Shown here in pieces: positions 7,860 through 16,719 of a stretch of 64,000 bases of DNA (position 1 is the stretch's first letter; each line of letters begins with the position of its first letter). Both the position numbers and the translations under genes were made by a program. The notes below the pieces were generated by a model. It did no database searches. It worked only from the letters and a program-made list of their open reading frames with translations, and was not told the DNA's origin. The DNA lies in assembly GCA_000621425.1 (NCBI GenBank), contig JHYJ01000009.1:1-64000 (forward strand), in the 5' to 3' direction. Source of the stretch: Lachnospiraceae bacterium AB2028 (GTDB taxonomy: Bacteria; Bacillota; Clostridia; Lachnospirales; Lachnospiraceae).

Positions 7860-9305
7860 ATGGATAGAAATTTACTGGTTACCGTTATGATCGCGATCGG
7901 CGTAATACTTCTGATCGTTGTCGGGATCATTATGGTCCTCGACGGCTCCCGGAAAAAGAAGAAAACTTCATCAGCGTCCGGATCTAAGCAGAAAAGCTAT
8001 ACCTACAAAGGCGAAGAGCTTTGGGAGGCAGCGGCAAGGGAATACAGGCGGATTTCAGGGAAACCCGGGGATGCAGAGCTGACAGAGGAAGAGAAGAAAA
8101 AGGTCTACGAATATACGATAATGCCGTTGTCGTATTTCTTCGGATGGCTTTGCGAGAGAGACCTGATCGGAGAGGGATTTGCAAAGGAAGTCGGCGAGGA
8201 GAAAGCGGCAGAAATCCTGGAGGGGATCAGGACCGGCAGGAGTACACCGCAGGAGGCATTGGCAGGTTTGGGTTATTATTTTACGGAAGACTGGATCAAG
8301 CCTGATGCGAAGCGCTTATTATTCAGTTATTTTAAGGCCGGTGAAGGCTGGTACGATTGCCGGGACGAACATTACCTCTATGATTATTTCGATTGCAACG
8401 GAGAGCAGGAAGACCGCTACTTTTGCATGGAGTATTCCCGGGAGGTACAAAAGAAGATCTATGAACGTATCGATGAGCGCTATGTGAAGTTTAAGCCGCT
8501 CAATTTGGAGGATTTTAGGATAACTGATTCTGACTGCGATGATGAGGAGAGTATCGGGAGTATACATTCAGACTTTTTTGATACGGAGCTGGAAGTGCGA
8601 AAATACGGCCGAAACCAATTTCCGGAGGATTATGCGCAGAAATGTGTAAAGAGTCTGGAGCAGATGCCGCAAAAGGAATGGAACCGTCTGGAACGTCGGA
8701 TATTATCAATCTATGATGTAGACGAGGAAATGGTGAATATAAAAAATTTCAGGGCGTTTGAAATCGATTTATATGAACCGGAGTCGGAAGGGGACATTGC
8801 CTTTGCAATCAACGGGGGAACGGATTATGAGCCGGAACATGGCGTTTCCTTCACGGTAAGGAATGGCATCATTCTGGGCTGGGGGCATTCAATGGAGAGC
8901 GGCGATCCTTATGATGATGAGCTGAGCAAACGTTATGAGATATTAACGAGTGGGATTGATTTTGAAAGCGTCAAAGAGCAGAAGGATCTGGACACACTGG
9001 TGGCAGAGGGAAAACTAATCCCTACAACGGCACTGCCGGAGTGGCTTGGCGGGGAGGATACCGGCAGCAACAGGATCTGTGTGACAGCGGATGCCTTTGA
9101 ACAGATGCAGACGATCTGGAAACGGCTTAAGGTGATCAAGGCATATGCAGCAATAATGTATCCTGATTGGGAGTTTCACGTGGGGGCCGAGGTGACTTAT
9201 TGTGAGGAAAAAGATGGTACGAAAGCATTGATCCCTATGTGGATCTATTATTCCCACTCTGACCGCCCGGTCCGGATCATTACAAAGGTGGAAATCTGGG
9301 AGTAA
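7860..9305 (+). CDS. Membrane-anchored protein of unknown function
   Basis: The 481-residue protein follows AAAAGGAG. It has one N-terminal transmembrane helix (residues 5-27), a basic stop-transfer stretch, and a large soluble part. The middle (FFGWLCERDLIGEGF, AGLGYYFTEDWI, YLYDYFDC) resembles the acidic DUF7832-like proteins found near toxin or immunity genes. The later half (FEIDLYEPESEGDIAFAINGG) recalls DUF6985/DUF2004-like modules. Both comparisons are from memory and tentative. The next gene, a small membrane protein, begins 13 bp after the stop, so the two are probably cotranscribed. The soluble part probably faces outward or is tethered in the cytoplasm; the sequence alone does not decide. 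Confidence 0.7.
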   Translation: MDRNLLVTVMIAIGVILLIVVGIIMVLDGSRKKKKTSSASGSKQKSYTYKGEELWEAAAREYRRISGKPGDAELTEEEKKKVYEYTIMPLSYFFGWLCERDLIGEGFAKEVGEEKAAEILEGIRTGRSTPQEALAGLGYYFTEDWIKPDAKRLLFSYFKAGEGWYDCRDEHYLYDYFDCNGEQEDRYFCMEYSREVQKKIYERIDERYVKFKPLNLEDFRITDSDCDDEESIGSIHSDFFDTELEVRKYGRNQFPEDYAQKCVKSLEQMPQKEWNRLERRILSIYDVDEEMVNIKNFRAFEIDLYEPESEGDIAFAINGGTDYEPEHGVSFTVRNGIILGWGHSMESGDPYDDELSKRYEILTSGIDFESVKEQKDLDTLVAEGKLIPTTALPEWLGGEDTGSNRICVTADAFEQMQTIWKRLKVIKAYAAIMYPDWEFHVGAEVTYCEEKDGTKALIPMWIYYSHSDRPVRIITKVEIWE

Positions 9306-9318
9306 ATCAGAGAGTATT

Positions 9319-9753
9319 ATGAGTGAATTGATCAATAATTTTTCAAACGATCCCATCGTTCAGGATTTTGGTTTTGCGCTGATATTTTTTGTAGTCTTTG
9401 TGGTCGCCCGGTTCCTGACCGATCAGGTGCATGCACCGTACCACAATTTTGAGGACGGTGTGTTTACTGTTTATCTTTATGTTCCGGCAAGGAACGGTTC
9501 AAGATACCACGAATACCGTTTTGTCCTTAAGGAGGATGGCAGACTTATCTATGTGAGTGACCGGATACTTCCAAAATGTTTTTTGATCGGTGCAGTGGCG
9601 CTGTTCGTTATTTATCTTTTCTTAAGTATATTTAAAGTCCCGATTTTGATTTTATATGTACATGGGGGTTTTCTTCTCTGTCTGCTCCTCTCCACCATCC
9701 TGCTGCTTCATCCGCTCAGTGCCCGGATCTACTTAAAAAAACAGGGAGTATAA
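9319..9753 (+). CDS. Small membrane protein of unknown function
   Basis: The 144-residue protein has one hydrophobic helix near residues 17-35, a soluble stretch with beta character (GVFTVYLYVPARNGSRYHEYRFVL), and two C-terminal helices at about 87-135. It sits 13 bp after the membrane-anchored unknown and 2 bp before the cyclase-family hydrolase. The three are therefore probably one transcript. No family is recognised. Confidence 0.65.
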   Translation: MSELINNFSNDPIVQDFGFALIFFVVFVVARFLTDQVHAPYHNFEDGVFTVYLYVPARNGSRYHEYRFVLKEDGRLIYVSDRILPKCFLIGAVALFVIYLFLSIFKVPILILYVHGGFLLCLLLSTILLLHPLSARIYLKKQGV

Positions 9754-9755
9754 AA

Positions 9756-10400
9756 ATGAGAGTGATAGACTTAACACATGTGATAAAAGAGAATATGCCT
9801 GTTTATCCCGGAACAGAGCCTCCGCGGCTTGACCCTGCCAACAGCTATGAGCGGGATGGCTTTAAGGAGACTAAGATATCGATGTTCTCCCATACCGGAA
9901 CACATATGGATCCGCCTGCGCATCTGTTCCCGGACAGGACAACCCTGGATCAGTTCCCTCCCGATCAGTTTATCGGAAAGGCGGTTGTGATTGATTGTCA
10001 TGATCTGCAGGAAGGGCAGGCTATCACCATGGCACAGATCCGCCAGGCCGGAGAGCTTGCTGACAGGGCTGATTTTTTACTCTTCAATCTCGGATGGGAC
10101 AAGCGCTGGGGTGATGAGTCATATTTTGACGACTATCCCTGTCCGGACGACGAGGTAATGGATTACATTCTGAATGGCAGCTTCAAGGGAATCGGATTTG
10201 ATGTGATCGGGCTCGATCCGATCGCGGATGCCAATCTGACAAGACATAAAAAACTCTTTGCGGAGAAGGAAATCGTAAACATAGAAAACCTGTGTAATCT
10301 TGAGCTGTGTGGCCAGGGACTGTTTTGGTTCAGCTGTTTCCCTTTGAAGATAGCTGACAGTGACGGATCCCCTATACGCGCCGTTGCGTGGTTTGAATAA
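9756..10400 (+). CDS. Cyclase family protein (kynurenine formamidase-like)
   Basis: The 214-residue protein belongs to the metal-dependent cyclase/formamidase superfamily (PF04199). The signature SHTGTHMDPPAH at about residues 46-57 provides metal ligands, and later segments (FNLGWDKRW, GFDVIGLDPI) are also typical. A GGGAG site overlaps the end of the previous gene. Members hydrolyse amides or lactones such as N-formylkynurenine; the substrate here cannot be read from sequence. No tryptophan-degradation genes are nearby. The protein is full length. Confidence 0.88.
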   Translation: MRVIDLTHVIKENMPVYPGTEPPRLDPANSYERDGFKETKISMFSHTGTHMDPPAHLFPDRTTLDQFPPDQFIGKAVVIDCHDLQEGQAITMAQIRQAGELADRADFLLFNLGWDKRWGDESYFDDYPCPDDEVMDYILNGSFKGIGFDVIGLDPIADANLTRHKKLFAEKEIVNIENLCNLELCGQGLFWFSCFPLKIADSDGSPIRAVAWFE

Positions 10401-10560
10401 CGTTCAACGGCTTTTAACATGATCGTTTAACCGCCGTTGACAGATTGCCAGGGCTGATTGGCAGAGTTGGGGTTTAAAACATATTTTATACAGGTACCTG
10501 AAAGCCTGATCTGAAAAAGAAAGGGGCGTTCATTACTACGAGAAGGATGTACAGGACAGA

Positions 10561-10926
10561 GTGGTAGAAATGGGCCTTTTGACTGAAAAGGAAATAAAAA
10601 GGAATAAGAGCCTGTTAGCTATACCTTTCTTTGTTATGATGATCATAGTATGTCCGGTCATGGTATTTTTTCTGAATGGGGCTGCCGGTTTTATTGAGGG
10701 CTTCATTCATCTGCTGATAGCATATATGATATGTAACTTATTTGACCGTATTTTCATTGACTGGTACTGGGTTGGCCATACAAAGGCGTGGATCATTTCG
10801 GGAACCGAGGACCTTATGCCATATATTCCTAAAAATGTAATGATTAAAAAATGGGTGATTTCTATGATCATGTATACGATATTTGCAGCTCTTATGTCAT
10901 TTATTTTTTCCAGGTTTATAGTATGA
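10561..10926 (+). CDS. Small membrane protein, start uncertain
   Basis: The frame from GTG 10561 encodes 121 residues with about three hydrophobic helices and a hydrophilic segment around WVGHTKAWIISGTEDLMPYIPK. The frame is open further upstream to 10510, and the residues there (HYYEKDVQDR) look continuous with the protein. No standard start codon with a ribosome binding site exists there, so the 5' end may have been altered. I do not recognise the family. Confidence 0.5.
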   Translation: MVEMGLLTEKEIKRNKSLLAIPFFVMMIIVCPVMVFFLNGAAGFIEGFIHLLIAYMICNLFDRIFIDWYWVGHTKAWIISGTEDLMPYIPKNVMIKKWVISMIMYTIFAALMSFIFSRFIV

Positions 10927-10984
10927 CAGAGTAGCGGATGAGTGTTAGCCGCCTTGTTTCTGTATTCGGTGCAGAAACTTGTTC

Positions 10985-11013
10985 TTGACATTATATATTG
11001 CGTACAATATAAT
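10985..11013 (+). promoter_or_regulatory. Consensus sigma-A promoter before the flavodoxin gene
   Basis: Perfect TTGACA and TATAAT boxes are spaced by 17 bp, about 90 bp before the flavodoxin start. A 17-bp palindrome begins at the last base of the -10 box and covers the predicted start point, so the promoter is probably repressed by a dimeric regulator. Confidence 0.85.
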
Positions 11014-11029
11014 TGTATAAAATATACAA
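11013..11029. promoter_or_regulatory. Palindromic operator over the transcription start
   Basis: TTGTATA-AAA-TATACAA is a perfect 7-3-7 inverted repeat directly downstream of the -10 box. Position and symmetry fit a repressor site of the MarR/HxlR/TetR size class. The regulator is not encoded next to it. Confidence 0.6.
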
Positions 11030-11101
11030 CGAATATATTATAATTTCGGTATGGATAAGTTTGAAGAGTTCATTAATGAATTGTTGTAAGGAGGTATTGC
11101 C

Positions 11102-11479
11102 ATGACATATGCGGTAAGATATTACACAAAAACCGGAAACACGAAGAAACTTGCGGAAGCTATTGCTAAGGAACTGGGGGTAGAAGCACTGCCGATCAGC
11201 GAACCAGTGAATGAGCCTGTTGATTACCTGTTCCTGGGCAATTCATATTATGCATTTAACATTGATCCCGAGGTGAAGTCATTTGTGACATCACTCGACA
11301 AAGAAAAGGTTGGAAAGATCGTTAATTTCGGCTCTGCGGCATTGCTGAATTCAACTTATAAGAAGGTAAAAGAAGCAGCCGATAAGGCCGGCATCGCCAT
11401 GGATGAGAAGGAATTTCACTGTAAGGGAGTGATTTCGTTCACTCCCTTTTTTGTTGGAAAATGTAAAAGATCCAATTGA
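11102..11479 (+). CDS. Flavodoxin family protein, apparently 3'-truncated
   Basis: The protein follows GTAAGGAGG. Its N-terminus has the FMN phosphate-binding pattern YYTKTGNTKKLAEAI, then LFLGNSYYAF and FGSAALLNSTYKKV. Flavodoxin-like similarity runs to EFHCKG (about residue 105) and then stops. The last codons (VISFTPFFVGK) are encoded by an intrinsic terminator hairpin. Homologues usually continue for another 30-40 residues, so a deletion probably brought the terminator into the gene. The core fold may still form, but activity is doubtful. Confidence 0.75.
   Translation: MTYAVRYYTKTGNTKKLAEAIAKELGVEALPISEPVNEPVDYLFLGNSYYAFNIDPEVKSFVTSLDKEKVGKIVNFGSAALLNSTYKKVKEAADKAGIAMDEKEFHCKGVISFTPFFVGKCKRSN
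11423..11452 (+). terminator. Intrinsic terminator inside the end of the flavodoxin frame
   Basis: GGGAGTGA and TCACTCCC form an 8-bp stem with a 6-base loop, followed by six T. The flavodoxin stop codon lies 25 bases beyond the T-run, so most transcripts would end before it and lack a stop codon. Confidence 0.8.
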
Positions 11480-11505
11480 CGGCATACCCCTACAGGGTAT
11501 ATCAT
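11476..11505 (+). promoter_or_regulatory. Promoter of the csoR-copA operon
   Basis: TTGACG is followed, 16-18 bp later, by a -10 region TATATCAT. The first CsoR-type palindrome fills the spacer, as expected for a repressor that excludes RNA polymerase until copper is bound. Confidence 0.6.
11484..11500. promoter_or_regulatory. CsoR operator 1
   Basis: ATACCCC-TAC-AGGGTAT is a 7-3-7 inverted repeat with one mismatch. It is G/C-centred like known CsoR sites and lies between the -35 and -10 boxes. Confidence 0.75.
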
Positions 11506-11518
11506 GTAATTATTCGAA

Positions 11519-11535
11519 ATACCCCAATGGGGTAT
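11519..11535. promoter_or_regulatory. CsoR operator 2
   Basis: ATACCCC-AAT-GGGGTAT is a perfect 7-3-7 inverted repeat, centred 35 bp downstream of operator 1 and 23 bp before the csoR start. Two sites would allow binding of two CsoR tetramers. Confidence 0.75.
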
Positions 11536-11557
11536 ACCGGGAAAGGAGACCAAGCAT

Positions 11558-11896
11558 ATGTCAGATCATTCACATGATGTTGAAAATATAGAGCAGTCCT
11601 GCCCTTGCTGTTGTTCCGGGAAACACAAGGAACGGGATGAAAAAGAGTTTAAGGACCTTATGAACAGATTAAAGAGGATCGAGGGACAGGTCAGGGGCGT
11701 TGAAGGCATGCTGGAAAATGACGCTTACTGTACCGATATTCTTATTCAGGTCTCGGCCATCAGCAGTGCGCTGAATAGTTTTAACAAGGCGCTTTTGGCC
11801 AATCATATGAGAACCTGTGTTGCAGATAATATCAGGCAGGGCAATGATGAAGTGATTGATGAACTGGTTACGACATTGCAGAAGTTAATGAAGTAG
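11558..11896 (+). CDS. csoR: CsoR-family copper-sensing repressor
   Basis: The 112-residue DUF156 protein carries the Cu(I) ligand set C58, H83 and C87 (AYC and NHMRTC), matching the Cys-His-Cys pattern of copper-type CsoR rather than formaldehyde or nickel sensors. An extra N-terminal tail (HSHD, then CPCCCSGKH) is rich in Cys and His. It follows GGAAAGGAG and two palindromic operators, and copA begins 13 bp after its stop. The expected action is to repress its own operon and release DNA when Cu(I) binds. The function of the metal-binding tail is unknown. Confidence 0.92.
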   Translation: MSDHSHDVENIEQSCPCCCSGKHKERDEKEFKDLMNRLKRIEGQVRGVEGMLENDAYCTDILIQVSAISSALNSFNKALLANHMRTCVADNIRQGNDEVIDELVTTLQKLMK

Positions 11897-11909
11897 AGCA
11901 GGAGATACT

Positions 11910-14453
11910 ATGGAACAGTACAAAGTGACAGGGATGAGCTGCGCTGCCTGTCAGACCAGAGTCGAAAAGGCGGTAAGCGCCGTGGATGGCGTTGAAAGCT
12001 GTGCAGTCAGTCTCCTTACTAACTCCATGGGAGTTGAGGGCTCTGCCAGGCCTGAGGATATAATAGCAGCTGTTGAAGCTGCAGGTTATGGTGCCAACCT
12101 TAAGGACGGCGGCAGCTCTCATGCGGCATCTGCTGATGATTCTTTAAAGGATACCGAGACACCAATAATGAAAAAGAGACTTATCGCATCGGTAGCTCTT
12201 TTGCTCCCTCTTATGTATGTATCGATGGGACATATGCTATGGGACTGGCCATTGCCCGGATTTATGGATGGAAATCATGTGGCGATGGGACTGTATCAGC
12301 TTTTGCTGTCAGGGCTGGTGCTGGTTATAAATCAGAAGTTTTTCATAAGCGGATTTAAAGGACTCGTTCACAGATCGCCAAACATGGATACCCTTGTGGC
12401 CCTTGGGGCTACTGCCTCTTTCGCTTACAGTGTGGCGGCACTATTTGCTATGACCGGAGCTGTGATGGATGGCAACGATGAGCAGGTCATGTACTACATG
12501 GACCGGTTCTACTTTGAGGCAGCAGCCATGATACTAACGCTGATCACTGTGGGCAAGATGCTGGAAGCCGGATCAAAGGGGAAGACCACAAATGCCCTTA
12601 GGGGACTGATGGATCTTTCGCCTAAGACTGCAGTGGTATTACGGGGTGGATCGGAGGTTACGGTTCCGGTTGAAGAAGTGAAAGTTGGAGACCGGTTCGT
12701 AGTAAGGCCCGGAGACAGTATACCTGTGGACGGTATAGTTACCGAAGGTGAGAGTGCAGTTAATGAATCGGCCCTTACGGGAGAGAGCGTTCCGGTGGAA
12801 AAGAAAATAGGTGACGGAGTATCTGCAGCTACCATAAATACCTCCGGATATATGGTATGCGAGGCCACAAGGGTTGGCGAAGATACGACTCTTTCGGCTA
12901 TTATCAGGATGGTGAGTGATGCAGCGGCAACAAAAGCGCCGATTGCCAAGATTGCGGATAGGGTATCTGGTGTGTTCGTACCTGCTGTTATCATAATCGC
13001 GCTTGTAACTTTTCTGGCCTGGCTTATGGCTGGTCAGACCGTGGGCTACGCTATAGCCAGAGCGGTATCGGTCCTTGTAATAAGCTGTCCCTGTGCCTTG
13101 GGATTAGCCACACCCGTAGCAATCATGGTTGGAAATGGTGTAGCTGCTAAGACCGGTATCCTGTTTAAGACCGCTGCTTCCCTGGAACAGGCAGGCAGGA
13201 CTCAGATAATAGCTCTGGACAAAACAGGAACCATCACGACAGGAGAGATGAAGGTTACTGATATCCATCCGCTGGAAGGAGTTATGGAAAATGATCTCCT
13301 GACGGTGGCATACGCTCTCGAGTCAAAGAGTGAGCATCCGATATCCGGGGCAGTTACTGCTTATGCCGGGGAAAAAGGGGTTTCCCTTGAAGCGACAACA
13401 GAGTTTGAAGTTCTCTCAGGAAATGGACTTAAAGCCAGACTTGGTGCTGATGAGATATGTGGCGGAAGTGCAAAGTATATAGGAAGTGTCATAGGTGGCT
13501 TAAGTAAAGAGACGGAAGAGTTTATAAAATCCCTTGCCATTGAAGGAAAGACACCGGTTCTTTTCTCAAAGGGTGATTCACTCATAGGAGTCATCGGAGT
13601 ATCGGACGTGATAAAAGATGATTCGCAGGAAGCTATTGCAGAACTGAAGACGCTGGGAATCCACACGGTTATGCTTACCGGTGATAATGAAATTACGGCC
13701 GCAGCCATTGCAAGACAGGCGGGTGTTGATGAAGTGGTCGCATCTGTTAAGCCGGACGGTAAGGAAACTGTCGTAAGAGAGCTAAAGAAACATGGTGTTG
13801 TGACCATGGTAGGAGACGGTATAAATGATGCCCCGGCTCTTACTTCCGCAGACTTAGGTATAGCCATCGGCGCAGGAACCGATGTGGCAATAGATGCGGC
13901 GGATGTTGTTCTTATGAAGAGCAGCATCAGGGATGTTGCGGCCGCCATCAGGATCTCAAGAAGTACCCTTCGTAATATACACGAGAATTTATTCTGGGCA
14001 TTTTTCTACAATGTTATGGGAATACCGCTGGCAGCAGGCTGTTATGTGGCAGCTTTTGGCTGGGAATTGAATCCTATATTTGGAGCTGCAGCCATGGGAT
14101 TATCAAGCTTTTGTGTTGTGTCAAATGCGCTCCGGCTCAACTGGATAAGGCCTTATGATAGTAAAAAAGATAAACCGCTTAAAAATCCTGTCAAAGGAAA
14201 TTTAATAGAACAGAAGATAAATATTGAAACAGCAAAGGAGAACAAAAAAATGAAGATCAAAGTAAACGGAATGATGTGTGGACATTGTGAGGCTCATGTA
14301 AAGAAGGCACTTGAGGCTATTGACGGAATTGAGAGCGTAGTAGCATCACATGAGGAAAATCTGGTTACGATCACAAATTCCAAGGATATTGATGAGACAG
14401 CAATCAAGGCTGCTGTAGAGGAAGCCGGCTATGAGTATGCCGGATTGGTGTGA
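11910..14453 (+). CDS. copA: Copper-exporting P1B ATPase CopA with fused C-terminal CopZ-like domain
   Basis: The 847-residue protein pumps Cu(I) out of the cytoplasm. Visible parts are an N-terminal heavy-metal domain with CAAC at 11-14, membrane helices, TGES at 290-293, the ion-binding CPC at 393-395, and the phosphorylation motif DKTGT at 437-441. Past the last helices a charged linker (about residues 755-780) leads to a second metal domain with MCGHC at 789-793. It is cotranscribed with csoR and ends 33 bp before a convergent gene. The C-terminal domain also has its own ribosome binding site and ATG, so a separate chaperone may be produced. Confidence 0.95.
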   Translation: MEQYKVTGMSCAACQTRVEKAVSAVDGVESCAVSLLTNSMGVEGSARPEDIIAAVEAAGYGANLKDGGSSHAASADDSLKDTETPIMKKRLIASVALLLPLMYVSMGHMLWDWPLPGFMDGNHVAMGLYQLLLSGLVLVINQKFFISGFKGLVHRSPNMDTLVALGATASFAYSVAALFAMTGAVMDGNDEQVMYYMDRFYFEAAAMILTLITVGKMLEAGSKGKTTNALRGLMDLSPKTAVVLRGGSEVTVPVEEVKVGDRFVVRPGDSIPVDGIVTEGESAVNESALTGESVPVEKKIGDGVSAATINTSGYMVCEATRVGEDTTLSAIIRMVSDAAATKAPIAKIADRVSGVFVPAVIIIALVTFLAWLMAGQTVGYAIARAVSVLVISCPCALGLATPVAIMVGNGVAAKTGILFKTAASLEQAGRTQIIALDKTGTITTGEMKVTDIHPLEGVMENDLLTVAYALESKSEHPISGAVTAYAGEKGVSLEATTEFEVLSGNGLKARLGADEICGGSAKYIGSVIGGLSKETEEFIKSLAIEGKTPVLFSKGDSLIGVIGVSDVIKDDSQEAIAELKTLGIHTVMLTGDNEITAAAIARQAGVDEVVASVKPDGKETVVRELKKHGVVTMVGDGINDAPALTSADLGIAIGAGTDVAIDAADVVLMKSSIRDVAAAIRISRSTLRNIHENLFWAFFYNVMGIPLAAGCYVAAFGWELNPIFGAAAMGLSSFCVVSNALRLNWIRPYDSKKDKPLKNPVKGNLIEQKINIETAKENKKMKIKVNGMMCGHCEAHVKKALEAIDGIESVVASHEENLVTITNSKDIDETAIKAAVEEAGYEYAGLV
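14250..14453 (+). CDS. Possible internally initiated CopZ-like copper chaperone
   Basis: AAAGGAG at 14234-14240 is followed 9 bases later by an ATG that is codon 781 of copA. The 67-residue product would be a complete heavy-metal-associated domain with GMMCGHC, the size of free CopZ. The same codons are read as the C-terminal domain of CopA. Independent initiation is inferred from the site only. The alternative is that a former separate copZ gene was fused in frame and the site is a relic. Confidence 0.45.
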   Translation: MKIKVNGMMCGHCEAHVKKALEAIDGIESVVASHEENLVTITNSKDIDETAIKAAVEEAGYEYAGLV

Positions 14454-14486
14454 TACATATATAAAGAAACGGGACGGTAATGCAAT

Positions 14487-15875
14487 TTAACGGGCGAACT
14501 CAGGGTGTTTTTTGTAGAATTCTTCTTTATCCTTGTACATCCTTTCGTCAGCAAGACGCATTACCGTTCTTATGTCTGTGCTTTCATCTGCAAAGCATGT
14601 GCCTATGGCAACCTTGACATCATTCGAATTTTCTGAACTTGCTTTCAGTTCATCGGCCATAGCATTGAACTCATCTTCGCTATTCCCTGTAACAAGGATC
14701 AGGAATTCGTCACCGCCTACGCGGAAGATCTCGTAGTCTGAATAGCACTCCTTAAGCATTGCTGCCGCACCCTTCAGCAACCTGTCACCTGCCGTATGGC
14801 CTTCCTTGTCGTTAACGGCCTTCAGTCCGTTCACGTCAACAAAAACAATGCCATAATTTCCGCCAAGCTTTGCGTTTCCGGACACAATATCCGCAACACG
14901 GTTATTCATAGCATTACGGTTAAGCAGTCCGGTCAGAAGATCCGTATCGCTCAGAACCTTCATCTTTCTGAGCAGCTGGTGATTGGATGTTTCAGCAGCC
15001 AGAAGAAAGGCGGTGATCTCCAATGTCGATTTGATACGAAGTGTATTGTCGCTGTTAAAGTTTACTGCCCATATATAGCCTATGGTCCCGGCAGTTGTTT
15101 TCAGCGGATAGATTACCATGCTGTAAATGCCTATTTCCTTAAGGATATTGTACCAGGCAGGGTTTACTTCCTTCACGGTCTCCATCTCATTTTTATCATG
15201 TACTATATAACAGTTGGTCTTCTCAACCAGTTTTTCCCAGTTTTCAACGATATGATAAAAGGCCTCTTCATGCAGGAATTCCAGATCCTCTTCCGAAGTA
15301 TACTCATCCGAGGCATCTGCAGCAAGAACAGAACACCTTTTCTCATTGTGGTCCGTTAGCAGGAGGCAGCATCTTTCTGCTTCACAGCTCAGCCTTATCT
15401 CATGGATGACGGATTTCACGCCATCGTGGAAATGCGAGCTTTCACGAAGTTTCATGGTCATCTGCAGTACCTGCATCGCTATCTCCGGCTCAAGATCCGC
15501 AAGCTTTTCAGCCTCCGGCCCGGCATTCATATCATAAGAAAAAAGGTAATAGCCCTTATTCGGATCTTCAGACTTTAAGGGTAGCATATAAACTTCCATC
15601 CAGGCATTGTACAGACCTACATGGATATAGAAATGTACCAGACGGTTTTCCTTCACGCAGCGGAAGCTCATATCCTCATAATTGCGTGTAGGGGGAACAT
15701 AGTAGCTGTAGGACCTGCCGGGGACGAAGTCTTCACGCTTCATATGCACGGATTCCAGATAGCTGTCATTGGCCGCTTCCACACAGATCTCGCCGCAGGA
15801 ACCGTCCGGATTCAGTTGCACGGAAAGAACACTGGCTAACTTGTTAAGACTGTTAACTATCGGCTCAAAATCCAT
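14487..15875 (-). CDS. GAF-like/GGDEF diguanylate cyclase
   Basis: The 462-residue soluble protein starts after AAAGGTG. An N-terminal PAS-like part (about 1-130) and a GAF-like part (about 140-300, with ERCCLLLTD and IYPLKTTAGTIGYIW) precede a GGDEF domain with RVGGDEF (GGDEF at 387-391) and the metal-binding segment VFVDVNGLKAVND. No RxxD inhibition site lies just upstream. There are no membrane segments, so it should sense a cytoplasmic signal. It stands alone and converges with copA. An EAL protein nearby could degrade its product. Confidence 0.9.
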   Translation of the reverse strand: MDFEPIVNSLNKLASVLSVQLNPDGSCGEICVEAANDSYLESVHMKREDFVPGRSYSYYVPPTRNYEDMSFRCVKENRLVHFYIHVGLYNAWMEVYMLPLKSEDPNKGYYLFSYDMNAGPEAEKLADLEPEIAMQVLQMTMKLRESSHFHDGVKSVIHEIRLSCEAERCCLLLTDHNEKRCSVLAADASDEYTSEEDLEFLHEEAFYHIVENWEKLVEKTNCYIVHDKNEMETVKEVNPAWYNILKEIGIYSMVIYPLKTTAGTIGYIWAVNFNSDNTLRIKSTLEITAFLLAAETSNHQLLRKMKVLSDTDLLTGLLNRNAMNNRVADIVSGNAKLGGNYGIVFVDVNGLKAVNDKEGHTAGDRLLKGAAAMLKECYSDYEIFRVGGDEFLILVTGNSEDEFNAMADELKASSENSNDVKVAIGTCFADESTDIRTVMRLADERMYKDKEEFYKKHPEFAR

Positions 15876-16063
15876 GGCAGTACACCTTTCCTATATTCTT
15901 CCCAACATTTTATCCTAATTCGGGGGCTACTACAAGTCAGCAGCGACAAGCTTTGGCTGTAAACCGTTTGAAGAATTTGAAGAAATATCATAATATTTTA
16001 TATGTAGGAAAAAATTGCACCCTACCAGGGGCTCGAAAAATAGAACTCTGCCGAGGAAATCCT

Positions 16064-16714
16064 ATGGATAATAACTCTGTGGATAAAAATAAGAATAGCG
16101 TATTACCTGTTTTAGCGCTTGTTTTTGCGTTTCTTTTTCCTATTGCCGGATTCATATTGTCTATTATTGCATTGGCGAAAAAATGCGAAAAAAAAGGCCT
16201 GTCAGTTGCGGCACTGATCATATCCTTCATATGGACAAATATTATAGTTTCTGTGATATCGGTTATCATAGTGGTTATAGGGTTGTCTGTAGGTTTGGGC
16301 AGTATGGTCGTAGAGGATTTTAAAACCTATGAACAGAATGAGATGAATAATGTCGAAGGGAAAAAACTGACGGATTATTACTATGACAGCCCCATAGTAT
16401 CCGCCAGATATTTTCACAGGGAAGATGGCGTACTTGTATATGAAGACATACCGGAAGATCAGATAGAAGATCTTGTCGATACCCTTGACTCACTGACGAT
16501 AGAGCAGACACGCGGACTGCATGTAGATTATTATTACGGTATGCAAAGAGGCGTTGAATGCACTCTTGAAGATGGTACCTACTTTACGTTTGACGGAGAA
16601 CGTCTGGAGTATTATTCAGGTGACGAAATCCCCACGGGCAGATTTTTATATCTGGACAGACCTTTTGATGAAGTGATGGACGAATTTTTTGAAACCCATA
16701 ATGGCTGGGAATGA
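16064..16714 (+). CDS. DUF4190-like membrane protein
   Basis: The start is ATG 16064 after CGAGGA; an upstream in-frame ATG lacks a site. The 216-residue protein has two hydrophobic helices near residues 12-35 and 45-75, spaced by a short lysine-rich loop (ALAKKCEKKG), as in DUF4190 proteins. A soluble C-terminal domain of about 130 residues (YYDSPIVSARYFHRED) follows and probably faces outward. Function is unknown. It converges with the acyltransferase gene, with only 5 bp between the stops and no clear terminator. Confidence 0.7.
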   Translation: MDNNSVDKNKNSVLPVLALVFAFLFPIAGFILSIIALAKKCEKKGLSVAALIISFIWTNIIVSVISVIIVVIGLSVGLGSMVVEDFKTYEQNEMNNVEGKKLTDYYYDSPIVSARYFHREDGVLVYEDIPEDQIEDLVDTLDSLTIEQTRGLHVDYYYGMQRGVECTLEDGTYFTFDGERLEYYSGDEIPTGRFLYLDRPFDEVMDEFFETHNGWE

Positions 16715-16719
16715 GCCGA

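Noticed and set aside
12509-13948. Long minus-strand frames inside copA
   Set aside because: Ser/Thr/Ala/Pro-rich shadows of a strongly coding plus-strand gene.
14796-15359. 187-codon plus-strand frame opposite the GGDEF gene
   Set aside because: Shadow of a complete GGDEF protein; no motifs and no binding site.
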